64,000 nucleotides of DNA from the NCBI GenBank assembly GCA_035771165.1, contig JAWNZC010000223.1, forward strand, positions 124,001-188,000, given 5' to 3'. Numbering within the stretch: position 1 is the first letter of the stretch; every line of letters begins with the position of its first letter. Under the pieces are notes generated by a model that saw only the letters and a program-made list of their open reading frames with translations, did not search any database and was not told the origin of the DNA. The translations under genes were made by a program, and so were the position numbers. Shown one piece after another: positions 23,511 to 33,329 of the stretch. The stretch is from Paragorgia papillata (taxonomy: Eukaryota; Cnidaria; Anthozoa; Scleralcyonacea; Coralliidae).

Positions 23511-26118
23511 CGATTGAAAACTGCAATATTACTGTACATACTCTAGGTTCCTGCTCATTCAATCGAACATGTCTATAAACATTTTAACTACTTGCGTTAC
23601 TGATTATATTATCTGAATTAAGGTTCGTAATCTTATTTTATATAATAGTTAAGTGTTTTCAACTCTTTATTCCTTTTACAAAGGCTTTTTTTTGCGAAAG
23701 ATACCTGCCTATGTATTTGCTTCACGAATCATGGTATTAACAAAATAGTCGGTAAACAAATGTCTTCCAAGTCTGCATGTGTACTTGTTTCTCTCCTTAT
23801 TTTGTAGTATAAACGCCGTATTATTAAATGGTTTACTGTGATGGGTTTCCTTTAAGTTTTGATTGATTGATTGCCGATTATTAAATCCAAATGGGAATTT
23901 AAATTTGGAAAAGTTTTAGCATAAAACCTTATACATGTAATTTATATAACTTAGTAAAAATCTTTAACGTGAACGCATAAATTCAGTGAGATATTAATTA
24001 TAACTTGCCTTTTTGAATTAGTATTTTAATTTGGACCCTTGATTTTACTAACTGGTCAATGGCTCATTGACTATAAATGGGTGCCACACTCCCATGGACC
24101 CATAAATTAGATGCTTGAGTTTATAATACACTGTCTATATCTGCTAGGCTGATGTCAAGACTTGGCATTAGTATTGTTTCTAATTTTTAAATAACCAAAG
24201 ATAAGTTTGTGCTACTTCAAACGGTTCAGTGGTTCACATGGTTTTCTAATGTAGTATTTTCAGTTTGATTCTTTCAATCACCACGCTTATCTAGTTCAAT
24301 AGTTCAGCATATCTCACTGGTCATCAAAACTTGCTGCAAGTGATCTTTGCTCTATCATCTTAGTAGACTGTAATCTTTAGTTTATTACTTTTACAGGTTG
24401 TACACATACATGTAATTGGGTTGGCTTTAGTATCAGATTTTAATACATGTATTTTATTTTGTAGTCCAGTGGCTCAGGTGTTAATCTGAATACAGATTGT
24501 AACCCTATGTAACATTTGCTCTGTTATCCCCGAGCCCGGGCGTAGGGGCGAAGGCCCGGAGCCCGGTGAGGGTGCTAATCTCGACATGCGTGGAGTCCAT
24601 TTTACACGCGTGGAGAAAAGCGAGGGAGACGTAATCTCGGAAATAGTTTATTTATATATATGTTTGGTACGGTGTCACGCGGTAAGAATAGATGGACACT
24701 GGTGACTAGCGATGCAGAAAACTAAATCTGTCAGTATTATTTTTGCTTTCGTTTAACGAAATGGAGCCTGCTCTATTTAAATTAAAAGAGAACAACGAAG
24801 AAAAGGATACAAACCGCCGGTTTAATATATCTTGAAGCGAAACCAGAGAACCTGAAGAAACCAAACGCCGTATGGTAAACAAAAACTCGATCTGAATTGC
24901 AGTGTTTGCGGTCACTCAGTGGTCTCAAAATCATTTTAAAGTTAACGGTAGGTGATTTGTATTTTGTCCTTATGTCCTAAAACAATATACAGCTTCACGT
25001 TTTCGTGCTTTCTTTTTGCTCGTCGAAACCATAGGTCAGCTTAACTAAAGCTAACTTAAAACACTACGTTTAAGGCTTATATTAACCATGGTGGACGTGC
25101 ATACACTTTTTATTATTAAAAATACTGGGCTTTGTCAGTTTTCTTGGCTATGTTTCCAGATTTTCGACTGAAACGTTGTCTGTTTAATTCTTCTTTCTGG
25201 AATCCGATTCTACTGAGTAGTTTTTATCTCAGACTCTATTATAAATGTAATTTTTGAGCTGTTATCTTTTAATTCTGCCTTTGCAAAATGTACATACATA
25301 GAGAAGCCATTTAAAGGCTTGCTAAAATTAATCCCTTTTGAAACCTCCTAAAAACAATATATTTTTTATACAACCAGAATTTAATAATGAAATCTAAGTT
25401 TTGCTTTGATATGTTCAACTTTCATTAAATGATTTAAATCAGTTTTATCGTCCTATCGACCTATCCATAAATTCTATGATTTAATATCCCAAGGATTTAA
25501 TATCATTTGTTTTTATATCTGTTTGTTTTTATATTGGCTGTATATCAGGAGTGTTTATTTTAATCAGGGGGTGGGTGGTGTTTCAAAAAAGCATGTAAAA
25601 GCGGGCGAGGGGTTGTTGCGTTCATGTATTTCTAGTTGTAATAGTTATTGCTGTTCAATGAGAGATTTCAATACTGTATGCATGTATATATTAAAAGTTT
25701 CTATTTGTGGAGTTGCATTTCTATAATTTTAAGTAAATATTTATAAATATTTAGTTTTTTACCACAATTAGCATTACTTGTCTTCCAAAGAACGCTATAT
25801 TAACTGACTTTTTAACTGGGTTTTTACCACAAAGGTTCGCTGTGGTTTCCTTCTCAAGATGGCAAACCCAAATTTTGCTGTACTGAGTCCATTACAATGC
25901 ATTTGATAAGGGCAAAAGTCCCCAAAACATAGAGTTCATATTGACAAGATAATTCTATGATGGGATTATGGGAAGCCCTGAACATCAAGATGTGTCATTG
26001 AAAGTAGCTTCAACCAAAACAAGAGAATTAATGATAATGTATTCCCAAATATAGAAATATTAAAAATAGATTATGCAAATGCTCTTGCTGTATTGTTGTG
26101 AATATTTATTTGCAGGTG
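23511..26118. other. Non-coding region between hAT pseudogene and Polinton
   Basis: No gene seen. A G/C-rich patch near 24,530-24,620, with repeated CCCGGAGCCCGG-like segments, stands out from the AT-rich background and may be a dispersed repeat. No inverted end for the hAT gene was found here. Confidence 0.5.
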
Positions 26119-26315
26119 AGTAGATGACCCCCCCCCCCCCCCCCCCATTCAGCATACAAAGGGATGCCGCCTCATTAATATTCAGCATCACTCACGCATG
26201 ACTCACGCATGACTCACGCATGACTCACACATGACTCACGCATGACTCACGCCTGTGACATGATTGGGCAAGATTGGGATAATTATAGTATACATGAGAC
26301 TATATAAGCTCGGTG
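26119..26315 (+). repeat. P1 left terminal inverted repeat
   Basis: It shares with both ends of P2 the opening AGTAGA(T/C)GACC, a poly-C run, GGGATGCCGCCTCATTAATA, a TTGGGATAATTA-like block and TATATAAGCTCGG. Between these, P1 has about six copies of the 11-bp unit GACTCACGCAT (26,189-26,253), where P2 has a different GTGTGACGCAC-rich stretch. Confidence 0.85.
26301..26308 (+). promoter_or_regulatory. TATA box in P1 terminal repeat
   Basis: TATATAAG is followed by CTCGG. The same box in the same context occurs in both P2 ends (29,027-29,034 plus and 47,613-47,620 minus), always pointing into the element. The conserved position upstream of the first gene supports a core promoter carried in the terminal repeat. 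Confidence 0.7.
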
Positions 26316-26512
26316 ATTTCGTATAGTCGGTTCCTTCACTACAGTGTTTTACTTGTGGAGTTTACCGTCTTTGATAGTGTTTTCTTGGGAGATTTTAATT
26401 GTCTGATTGAAGGTAAGCTATTTTCGTGTTCAATTTATAGTCTTATTATGCTCATTATATGTGTTTATATATTTTATCTGAGTCTAATACATGTTTTGTT
26501 TCATTGACAGCA

Positions 26513-27061
26513 ATGGATCTTATCGATGTAATTAAAGGTTGTACAACCGTCGAGGAGATCGAAGCGTTAGAGTGGCTGTTTAACTTTGATGAAAGGCATA
26601 AGGAAGCAGCCTTATTGCAACGTATCATTGTATTGTCGAATGCTTTGGAGCGTCATTTGGAGAACGAACGTTGTGGGATTTCTACGGTGTTAATGGACGG
26701 CTGGTCGAACGAGCAACGGGAATCCTTTAAACGAGATTGGAACGATGATTCGTTTGTGGCCGAGATGGACAGTCAGGCCTCCGAACCGGCGATACCCTCG
26801 TTAATGGATGGTTGGTCGAACGAGCAAGACGAATCCTTCAGAATGGATTGGAACGATGATTCATTTATGGCCGAACTGGAGGATATTTCTGATTGTAAAT
26901 TTCTTGGTGAACCGCCGATACCCGAGGTGTGTGATCCCATCCAGACCGGAGAAGGAAGCCGAAAACGAGCCGCTGAACATGCAAGTACGGAATCAATACC
27001 AATTAAGAGATCTAAAACTGTTCCGTTATTTACAATTAAGTCCTTAAGCAAGTACGCGTGA
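26513..27061 (+). CDS. P1 first frame, probable N-terminal extension of the PolB gene
   Basis: The ATG lies three bases after a good acceptor (TTGACAG at 26,510), and a donor (AAG|GTAAGC) at 26,412 gives a 5'-leader intron of 98 bp downstream of the TATA box. The frame of about 182 codons begins MDLIDVIKGCTTVEEIEALE. It has two direct copies of an acidic ~26-residue repeat around DGWSNEQ...DWNDDSF, and then a basic KRAAEH/IKRSK patch that looks like a nuclear signal. It stops at TGA 27,059-27,061. Homology to the PolB N-terminal region continues at once in the next frame, so this was probably the start of the polymerase polyprotein. It has no counterpart in P2, whose left end was replaced. 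Confidence 0.65.
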   Translation: MDLIDVIKGCTTVEEIEALEWLFNFDERHKEAALLQRIIVLSNALERHLENERCGISTVLMDGWSNEQRESFKRDWNDDSFVAEMDSQASEPAIPSLMDGWSNEQDESFRMDWNDDSFMAELEDISDCKFLGEPPIPEVCDPIQTGEGSRKRAAEHASTESIPIKRSKTVPLFTIKSLSKYA

Positions 27062-28827
27062 AAAAGTTTAAGACCACGGGCCTTGATTATCGTGTTCAGT
27101 TTGGCGATTTCCAAGTACAAGGTTTGCCTGATGTCCTGAGACAGTTACATGATGTATTTGAAAGTCTACTCGATCGCGTAACCGATGGTATTGCTATGTA
27201 TGATCAAGTCAGTGAGTTTATTAGGCATTCTCCCCAACTCGAATATCCCATTTCATTAGCATTTATGCCTCGTGAAAGATTAACCGTCAAATCTTAACCG
27301 AAATCGAAAGAGTAATTCAGTCGAATGATTCGTTTAAGTTAGATGATTCGATTACTGTCAATATCATCCATGTTGAGATGCCACACGGCGGAACGGGAAG
27401 AAAGCGAAAGATTGCTAACCTCGATAAGTATCTTACACGAAAACACTGTATCGTCCGTATTCAGAACAAAGACGATCTTTGTCTTAGTCGATCAATCGTC
27501 GTAGCGAAAGCCAAAGTCGACAACGACGAGAGATATCTTTACATAAAGAATACCCGTGGCCCGTTGCAAGCTAACCTTGCTCACGATTTGCATGAAAATG
27601 CCGGCGTACCACTCGGACAGTGCGGTATCGAAGAAGTGAAAAAGTTTCAAGCCTATTTGACCGATTACCAGATAAACATCGTTTCAAAAGAACATCTGAA
27701 TGCTCTTATTTACTCTGGCCCTGAGGCACCGAAGCGTATTTATCTTTACGCCCACGATAACCACTATGACGTAATTACAAGCATGCCAGCTTTTCTTGCT
27801 CGTAAGAAATACTGCCAGGTATGTAAGAAAGGTTATGATAACATCGAAGACCATATCTGCGGAGATACGTGCAAGTTATTCCATACACAAAACTGTCCGA
27901 TAACGAACTGGGTATTTTGCGAAGATTGCGGCCGGTTTTTCAAGAGCCAGGAATGTTTCGATCGGCATAAAGCAACGGTAGGTGATAAGCGACCAATTTG
28001 CGCATCCGTTGTGAAATGTCAGCAATGCAACCATGTGGTGAGGAGAGCTAACGAACAGCCTGAGAAACACAATTGCGGACTTGTTCGATGTACCGCATGC
28101 CAGCAATACATAGATCCCGAGGATCACCAATGTTACATTCAACCGGCAAAGAAAAGAAGAACTACTCATCAAATGCGATCGGACAGGAATGATTTTGTAG
28201 ATGATGAGGCGGAAGTTGGGGGCGACGAGAATGAAGACGACGGGGGCGAGGGAGGTTACAATCAATTGTTGTTTTTCGACTTTGAATGTATACAAGAAGG
28301 CGGCGAACACGTACCGAATTTATGCGTTGTTCACGACGAAAGCGGTCAAGAGTGGGTGTTTAGCGGGGCAAACACACGGGATGAATTTTGCGAGTGGGTA
28401 TTTCAAGAGAACAACTCCGGCAGTATAGCGATGGCTCATAATTTCAAGGGATATGATGGTTATTTCATTCTCCAATATTTGCATAAGAATGGCTTGGTAC
28501 CCAAAGTTATTATGAACGGTGCAAAGATTTTAACACTAAATGTTCCTGCATTGAATATCAAGTTTGTTGATTCGCTATATTTTATCCCTATGAAGCTAGC
28601 AAGTTTTCCGAAAACATTTGGTTTGAGTGAACTTTCAAAAGGTTACTTTCCGCATCACTTCAACACCGAAACCAACCAAGACTAACGAGGCCCCCTACCC
28701 GACGCAAGCTATTACGATCCGGACGGAATGGGTCCTGAAGACCGTACAAAATTTTACCAATGGTACAATAACCTGAGAGCCAACGAATACGTATTTTATT
28801 TTCAACAAGAAATTCTAAAGTATTGTC
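27062..28827 (+). pseudogene. POLB: P1 protein-primed DNA polymerase B, N-terminal half
   Basis: Protein-primed PolB replicates Polinton DNA from the ends. A short segment (27,062-27,297) is followed after a frame change by a 435-codon frame from 27,378. This has a cysteine-rich zinc-binding region (CQVCKKGYD through ECFDRHK, then CNHVV and CTACQQYI), an acidic spacer and the proofreading exonuclease motifs FFDFECIQ (Exo I) and AHNFKGYDGYF (Exo II). It ends at TAA 28,683-28,685, where the P2 copy has a sense codon. The gene is then cut by P2 at ATTGTC and continues at 47,799. Confidence 0.88.
28822..28827 (+). other. 6-bp target site duplication of P2, left copy (ATTGTC)
   Basis: ATTGTC directly precedes AGTAGTAGACGACC, the left tip of P2. 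The same six bases directly follow the right tip at 47,799-47,804. The right arm of P1 has a single ATTGTC at the equivalent place (about 55,354-55,359 on the minus strand) and no insertion, which confirms the duplication. Confidence 0.95.
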
Positions 28828-29026
28828 AGTAGTAGACGACCCCCCCCCCCCCCCCCCCCACCCCCCTCCCATATACCGTCCAAAGGGATGCCGCCTCATT
28901 AATATTCAGCATGACTCACGGTGTGACGCACGGTGTGCATCACAGTGTGACGCACGAAAGTAATAAACGGAGCCTGCCTAATAGGACATGTTTGGACAAG
29001 ACTGGGATAATTAGTGCGCATGAAGC

Positions 29027-29034
29027 TATATAAG
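29027..29034 (+). promoter_or_regulatory. TATA box in P2 left arm
   Basis: TATATAAG within CTATATAAGCTCGG lies about 160 bp upstream of the GRF start codon, in the same context as in P1 and the right arm. Confidence 0.7.
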
Positions 29035-29193
29035 CTCGGAGCTGAGCTATAATCACTACGATGTTAGGATTACATCTGGTCTGGTCGCCTAAGTTCGTTG
29101 AACGATTCTACACTTGTCCGAGACTTTAGAGAAGGATTGGAACGTTTGTTGAAAGCAATAGAAAATCTACCGTTGGATTAGAATACAACTACA

Positions 29194-29826
29194 ATGGAAT
29201 GTTTACACGGTGAACCTGCATCTTCGACAATTACACAGAAAGGTACGTTTTGGTTCTGTGGACAGAAACCTAGTTGCGAGTTCTTTTGCCCAGAAGAAGA
29301 TTGGTACATGTTTGGAAAAGCCGTAGCCTCCTTCCATGAAAGTGGATGTGTACATCCAAGGTGCTATGGCCATGGACGACTAGCACAGATGCGAATGGTT
29401 AAAGATAAGATGAAGGAAAGTTACGGGAGACCATACTTTGTTTGCTCCGAACGAGGAAATCCCTGTCCGTTTTGGCAATGGGCTGATGTCTTCGAGGGTA
29501 TCAAACCAATATGTCGACATGGTCTGATTTGTCGTACTAGCAAAGTCAAGAAAGAAGGTCCTAATCAAGGTCGTCTATTTTACTCGTGTCCCCACGAGAG
29601 AGAAAACTGCTGTGACTTTTTCGAATGGAAACCGGAAGAAGATCCCCTTGAACCATTTTCCACTGTTCTGTTTAGTATGCCCCCATCTTACAGATATACA
29701 GTAAAAAAGACTGGAGAGACATTCACGAGCCATGAAACTGATCATAAGAAAGCCTACGAAGAGTACCTTTTTCAAAAGTCGGTAAATGACTTGACTATAG
29801 ACTTGGAAAAACTGCACATTTGCTGA
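29194..29826 (+). CDS. GRF-type zinc-finger protein, left copy
   Basis: An intact 210-residue protein with three GRF-like zinc modules: residues ~3-37 (CLHG...FWFC...CEFFC), ~52-97 (HPRCYGHG...YFVC...PCPFWQW) and ~106-151 (CRHGLICR...LFYSC...CCDFFEW). GRF fingers occur in TOP3A, APE2 and NEIL3, where they bind single-stranded or structured DNA. A role at replicating Polinton ends is therefore plausible but inferred. The C-terminal ~55 residues are charged and may be helical. It is the first gene behind the terminal TATA box, and a polyadenylation-like AATAAA follows near 29,861. It is almost identical to the copy at 46,821-47,453. Confidence 0.85.
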   Translation: MECLHGEPASSTITQKGTFWFCGQKPSCEFFCPEEDWYMFGKAVASFHESGCVHPRCYGHGRLAQMRMVKDKMKESYGRPYFVCSERGNPCPFWQWADVFEGIKPICRHGLICRTSKVKKEGPNQGRLFYSCPHERENCCDFFEWKPEEDPLEPFSTVLFSMPPSYRYTVKKTGETFTSHETDHKKAYEEYLFQKSVNDLTIDLEKLHIC

Positions 29827-29955
29827 ACATATATAATTTTGTATTCTAATTATCTATCTAATAAATATAAGTTTATACCTGACTTTTTTGTGATTCATTT
29901 ATCTCCAACTTTAGTCGTGTGAACACGAATTGTTATAGACCAATACGCATACGCT

Positions 29956-30330
29956 ATGGATACAATTTTTGATGAATTGAAACAACATAACATAGATATC
30001 GATAAAGATACGTTATCATTTTATATTCAGACATGTCTTGACGATCATCGACACCTGTTTGATAGTTTTAGCGATCAATTAGATGGTGTGAACCTTCATC
30101 ATATCTATGAAGAAATGGATCTAAATAATTTTGGAAGAATAGTCGCTTATCTCGCTTTCGTGTACAGAGTTAGCGATTCGTACGATAACCAAACGGTTCG
30201 AGAGGCCGTTCGACGAACGGTGAATGATTTCCACAACGTAGATTTATCACAATACAAGAGGCGTAAGAATTCTTCATTACGAATGCTTGGTCAACTGTTC
30301 CAGAGATTTATATATGCATATATCGCCTGA
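29956..30330 (+). CDS. Small helical protein with BH1-like motif (Bcl-2 family candidate), left copy
   Basis: An intact 124-residue protein, predicted mostly helical by eye. Residues 57-68, NNFGRIVAYLAF, closely resemble the BH1 signature of Bcl-2 family proteins (NWGRIVAF-type), preceded by an acidic helix as in that family. A clear BH2 or a C-terminal membrane anchor is not seen, and it is shorter than cellular Bcl-2 proteins. Bcl-2-like proteins regulate apoptosis at mitochondria, and Polinton-related viruses are thought to carry some. The family call rests on one motif. It is tandem with the GRF gene, about 130 bp downstream. Confidence 0.6.
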   Translation: MDTIFDELKQHNIDIDKDTLSFYIQTCLDDHRHLFDSFSDQLDGVNLHHIYEEMDLNNFGRIVAYLAFVYRVSDSYDNQTVREAVRRTVNDFHNVDLSQYKRRKNSSLRMLGQLFQRFIYAYIA

Positions 30331-30505
30331 GTGTATATATGTTGCGTCGTTGCCTGTTTTCATTCATTTACCTCTAACCTTAATTGTGTGAACATGACTT
30401 GCTGTGGCGGTTTACCACAAATAGCCCTTCGTAATATTTTTCGAAAGATTCGCTGCATCTCAGCGTGCTGTGGGGGGAAGATTGTGTTACAGGCATCCGA
30501 AATAG

Positions 30506-30850
30506 ATGGCGGAACAGTACCTTCACGACCTGTATTACAACCCAAAAAGTCCGGCAAGTTTTGGCGGCGTAGATGCCTTATACCGTGTCATAAAAAGTGA
30601 CGGAAAATTCCAGATATCCCGAAACAAGATAAAAACATGGCTTAGACAACAAGATACCTATACTTTGCATAAACCAGTACGACATATTTTCAAGCGAAAT
30701 CGTGTTATTGTTGGAGCGATGGATGAACAATGGGAGGCGGATCTAGTAATTATGGACTCGCTTAGTAAAACAAATAATGGTTATCAATACGTTTTAACTG
30801 TTATTGATGTACTGTCCAAATTTGCGTGGGTGGAACCATTAAAAACTTAA
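30506..30850 (+). pseudogene. INT: Integrase N-terminal fragment at inner edge of P2 left arm
   Basis: The frame starts MAEQYLHDLYYNPKSPASF and matches the start of the integrase on the minus strand at 45,059-46,140, through the first catalytic Asp (EADLVIMD). It ends at a TAA created by the junction with PolB 5' sequence. It is a by-product of the terminal arm duplication and lacks the second Asp, the Glu and the chromodomain. It keeps the start codon that the full-length copy has lost. Confidence 0.9.
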
Positions 30851-31340
30851 GACCACGGGCCTTGATTATCGTGTTCAGTTTGGCGATTTGCAAGTCCAAG
30901 GTTTGCCTGATGTCCTGAGGCAGTTACATCATGTGTTTGAAAGCCTACTCGATCGTGTTACCGATGGTATTGCTATGCATGATCAAGTCCGGTTTATTAT
31001 GCATTCTCCTCAACTTGAATATCCCATTTCATTAGCATTTATGCCTCGTGAAAGATTAACAGTCGAGAGGATCTTAGCCGAGATCGAAAGAGTTATTTAG
31101 TCGAACGATTCGTTTAAGTTAGATGATTCGATTACCGTCAATATAATCCATGTTGAGATGCCACACGGCGGAACGGGAAGAAAGCGAAAGATTGCTAACC
31201 TCGATAAGTATCTTACTAACAAAAGAGCCATCGTCCGTATTCAGAACAAAGACGATCTTTGTCTTAGTCGTGCCATTGTCGTAGCCAAAGCCAAAGTTGA
31301 CAACGATGAACGATACCCTTACATAAGCGAGTCTCGAGGG
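30849..31340 (+). pseudogene. POLB: P2 PolB, 5' fragment upstream of the kinase element
   Basis: Homologous to P1 from about 27,065 to 27,560. One frame covers 30,888-31,100 and ends with TAG at 31,098-31,100, where P1 has CAG; a second (from 31,158) begins MPHGGTGRKRKIANL and runs into the kinase element at 31,341. The part upstream of 27,065 in P1, including the start codon and promoter, is missing because the terminal arm replaced it. As it stands this PolB has no native start. Confidence 0.85.
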
Positions 31341-31376
31341 CTCAAGCGCGTTAATGCATGATTTGTTTGAGATGCT

Positions 31377-31520
31377 ATATCATACACTCGGAGGAGTGTT
31401 TCATCAGGATATCCAAACACCTCAAAGTTTGTTCAAAAACCTCGGCTTCGCCTCGGTTTTCAACAAATGTCTCGGTGTTTGGATATCCTGATGAAACACT
31501 CCTCCTCGTGTATGATATAT
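31377..31520. repeat. Large hairpin just inside the kinase element left end
   Basis: The left arm contains GTGTTTCATCAGGATATCC and the right arm its inverse GGATATCCTGATGAAACAC. Outer arms ATATCATACAC/GTGTATGATAT and an inner CTCGGCTTCGCCTCGG loop complete a near-continuous palindrome of about 144 bp. It may be a separate foldback MITE or a subterminal structure of the host element. Confidence 0.9.
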
Positions 31521-31665
31521 TACATAACTGAACATTCCTACTAGTACTTATATTATATACTGTATGTATGTATGTACAGTATGTATGTTAAAATTATTTA
31601 TTAACAAATTTCGGTAATTGTTATAAGTGAATATTTTACACATTGAATGATGTTTTGTTTTCCAT

Positions 31666-32394
31666 TTAGTTTCTACATATGAATGGTTGCAAAGTTGTGA
31701 GAATACCAATAAGGGTTGGCCTCCTGTTGGCCAAAGGATCAGCTGCCTTGTTTCCCAGGGATAGAAGTTGCTCATTTTGAAGTTGTTCACCTATAATTCT
31801 AATAATTTTGCCAAATGAATATACATCACTGGCTTGACTGACTGGATGACCTTTGAGTACTTCTGGAGCAATATGAGGATATACAGTTTTGTACTTCTTC
31901 ACACGTGGACTAGTAATCTTACTGACTTTACCGAAATCTATCAAGTACCCTCTTTGTTTGCATACTAAAACATTATTTGCTTTGAGATCGCAGTGCAAAT
32001 AACCTTTCTCATGAACATAATGCAAAGCATCTGCTATGTCATAGGACACTCGAAACCAGTTTGGCATGGACATGTTGGATCTCTCCGTGCCCAATGTACT
32101 ATCAAAGAGTAACTTGTGTACAGTCATGGAATCTACTCCATGTCCTAGGAACTCCATAATTAGGGAAAAGGGCTTTACTTGTATCTGAATTCCTAGCAAG
32201 TGAGGCACACACCGATGTGAAAATAACTGCATGAAATATGCTTCATTGTGAAGTGATACCAAATTACTTTCTAAAAGCTGTTTCTCTACAACTAGGATGT
32301 CAAACCGGGAATATTTTTTTAGGTGACATTCTCCAAAAGTACCAGCTCCTAAGATTGTACTATCCTGTACATCTTCAAGTTCTTCTGGGAGCAC
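31666..32394 (-). CDS. Protein kinase catalytic domain exon
   Basis: The acceptor TTTTCTCAG|GTGCTCCC at 32,394 opens a 242-codon exon with a complete kinase core. It has the Gly loop GAGTFG (16-21), Lys in VVEKQ (38), an αC Glu candidate (51), catalytic loop HCDLKANN (134-141, with Cys for the usual Arg), DFGK (153-156), APE (176-178) and a C-lobe DVYSFGK. All residues required for phosphotransfer appear present, so it could be active. A Ser/Thr or dual-specificity kinase is likely (K at catalytic-loop position +2). There are no breaks, in contrast to the surrounding PolB. Upstream exons are probably at 33,330-33,597. Confidence 0.85.
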   Translation of the reverse strand: MLPEELEDVQDSTILGAGTFGECHLKKYSRFDILVVEKQLLESNLVSLHNEAYFMQLFSHRCVPHLLGIQIQVKPFSLIMEFLGHGVDSMTVHKLLFDSTLGTERSNMSMPNWFRVSYDIADALHYVHEKGYLHCDLKANNVLVCKQRGYLIDFGKVSKITSPRVKKYKTVYPHIAPEVLKGHPVSQASDVYSFGKIIRIIGEQLQNEQLLSLGNKAADPLANRRPTLIGILTTLQPFICRN

Positions 32395-33329
32395 CTGAGA
32401 AAATGCATAGTTACATGTACTTGCATTGTGGGTAACAGCATCTAGTAGATATAAGAAAAATGTATTTTTAGCTTTGTGGGTGTCTGAATTTACCTAGCTC
32501 TACAAATTTAATCCAGTGCCATTGAAAGTCAGAAAAAATGGGGATTGAAAATCGAGCACCAAAGTTGCGAGAAGAAAGGTCTAGGTGGTCTAGGCTCTGA
32601 AATGCCATTTCCTGCATTTTAAAAGCAGTTTCAGGGAAATAATATTGGGTTTGGGGGGCCAAAAACAAATTTTCCCACTTACTGTATGTTCAGTTTGGGG
32701 GCAATGCCCAGGCCCTGCTGGGGCAGAATGACATTTTAAGCCACTATTAAGCTATTATTTTGCTATAATATTAATTTGTTATATAATAACTGGTGAAAAA
32801 TTGGGGGGTGCCACCTGCCCACCAAGGCCCTGTGACCCATTTCATCAAGACACTGGTAAGATGTTTGACCAGTGGCAGTAGAAGATGTTCTCCAAAATAT
32901 TGGAGTGTGCTTAGCACACTCCAAAAATATTGTGGGGCTATAGCCCCTCCTGTTGGGCCTTTGTGCAGATACCGTAGAATCCAGCTTATAAGCCCTGGAC
33001 TTATATAATTTTTTAAAAATAATCGGAAGGGCTTATAACTTGGATAGAAAAATATTTTGAAACCCATAACGTATGTACATTACACAAGCTACTGTATGTT
33101 GGTGCTTTATTACCTGATTTTTACCATCTACATTTTTTTAGTATAGGTGGGCTTATATTCGGAAGGGGGTGGGGGTTATAATCAGAAGGTCTTCCCTGTT
33201 AACGAACTAGTGCGCTTATAACCTGGGGGACTTATAAGCAGGATTATACAGTATGACTGTATGACATGAAATGGTGATGCTATATAGCAACATTTATAAT
33301 TAATTCTACAAATATAAAATAAATAAAGA
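32395..33329. other. Probable intron of the kinase gene, with embedded repeats
   Basis: Non-coding sequence between the basic N-terminal exon and the kinase exon. It contains the MITE at 32,972-33,251 and a small hairpin near 32,900-32,930 (TTGGAGTGTG...CACACTCCAA). Confidence 0.5.
32972..33251. mobile_element. Mariner-type MITE (TA target)
   Basis: TA flanks both ends (32,970-32,971 and 33,252-33,253). The ends CCGTAGAATCCAGCTTATAAG and CTTATAAGCAGGATTATACAG are imperfect 21-bp inverted repeats. The 280-bp interior is non-coding and repeats GGGCTTATA-like motifs. A TA duplication with short inverted repeats is typical of Tc1/mariner derivatives. Confidence 0.85.

Larger units (their letters stand above)
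26119..28827 (+). mobile_element. Polinton/Maverick P1, left part (before nested P2)
   Basis: The element opens AGTAGATGACC followed by a poly-C run; Polintons characteristically start with AG and make 6-bp duplications. The candidate left target is CAGGTG (26,113-26,118). It holds the P1 left terminal repeat, a promoter, an N-terminal frame and the first half of the PolB gene. It stops at ATTGTC, where P2 is inserted, and resumes at 47,799. The far end of P1 is not in the window. Confidence 0.88.
28828..30848 (+). repeat. P2 long terminal inverted repeat, left arm
   Basis: It is near-identical in inverted orientation to 45,802-47,798. The arm includes the terminal poly-C, the TATA box, the GRF gene, the BH1-motif gene and the 5' third of the integrase gene. 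It stops mid-integrase, at a point where AAAAA is followed by TTAAGACCACGGG of the PolB 5' region. The much shorter homology between the P1 left end and this end (about 200 bp) suggests the ancestral repeat was short, and that the left end of P2 was overwritten by a copy of its right end. Confidence 0.9.

Noticed and set aside
26189..26253. Regularly repeated GACTCACGCAT units, CRISPR-like at first glance
   Set aside because: They are contiguous 11-bp tandem copies without spacers, inside a Polinton terminal repeat of a eukaryotic genome.
32771..33067. 98-codon minus-strand frame in the kinase gene intron
   Set aside because: It overlaps a mariner-type MITE and a hairpin repeat and has no protein signature.
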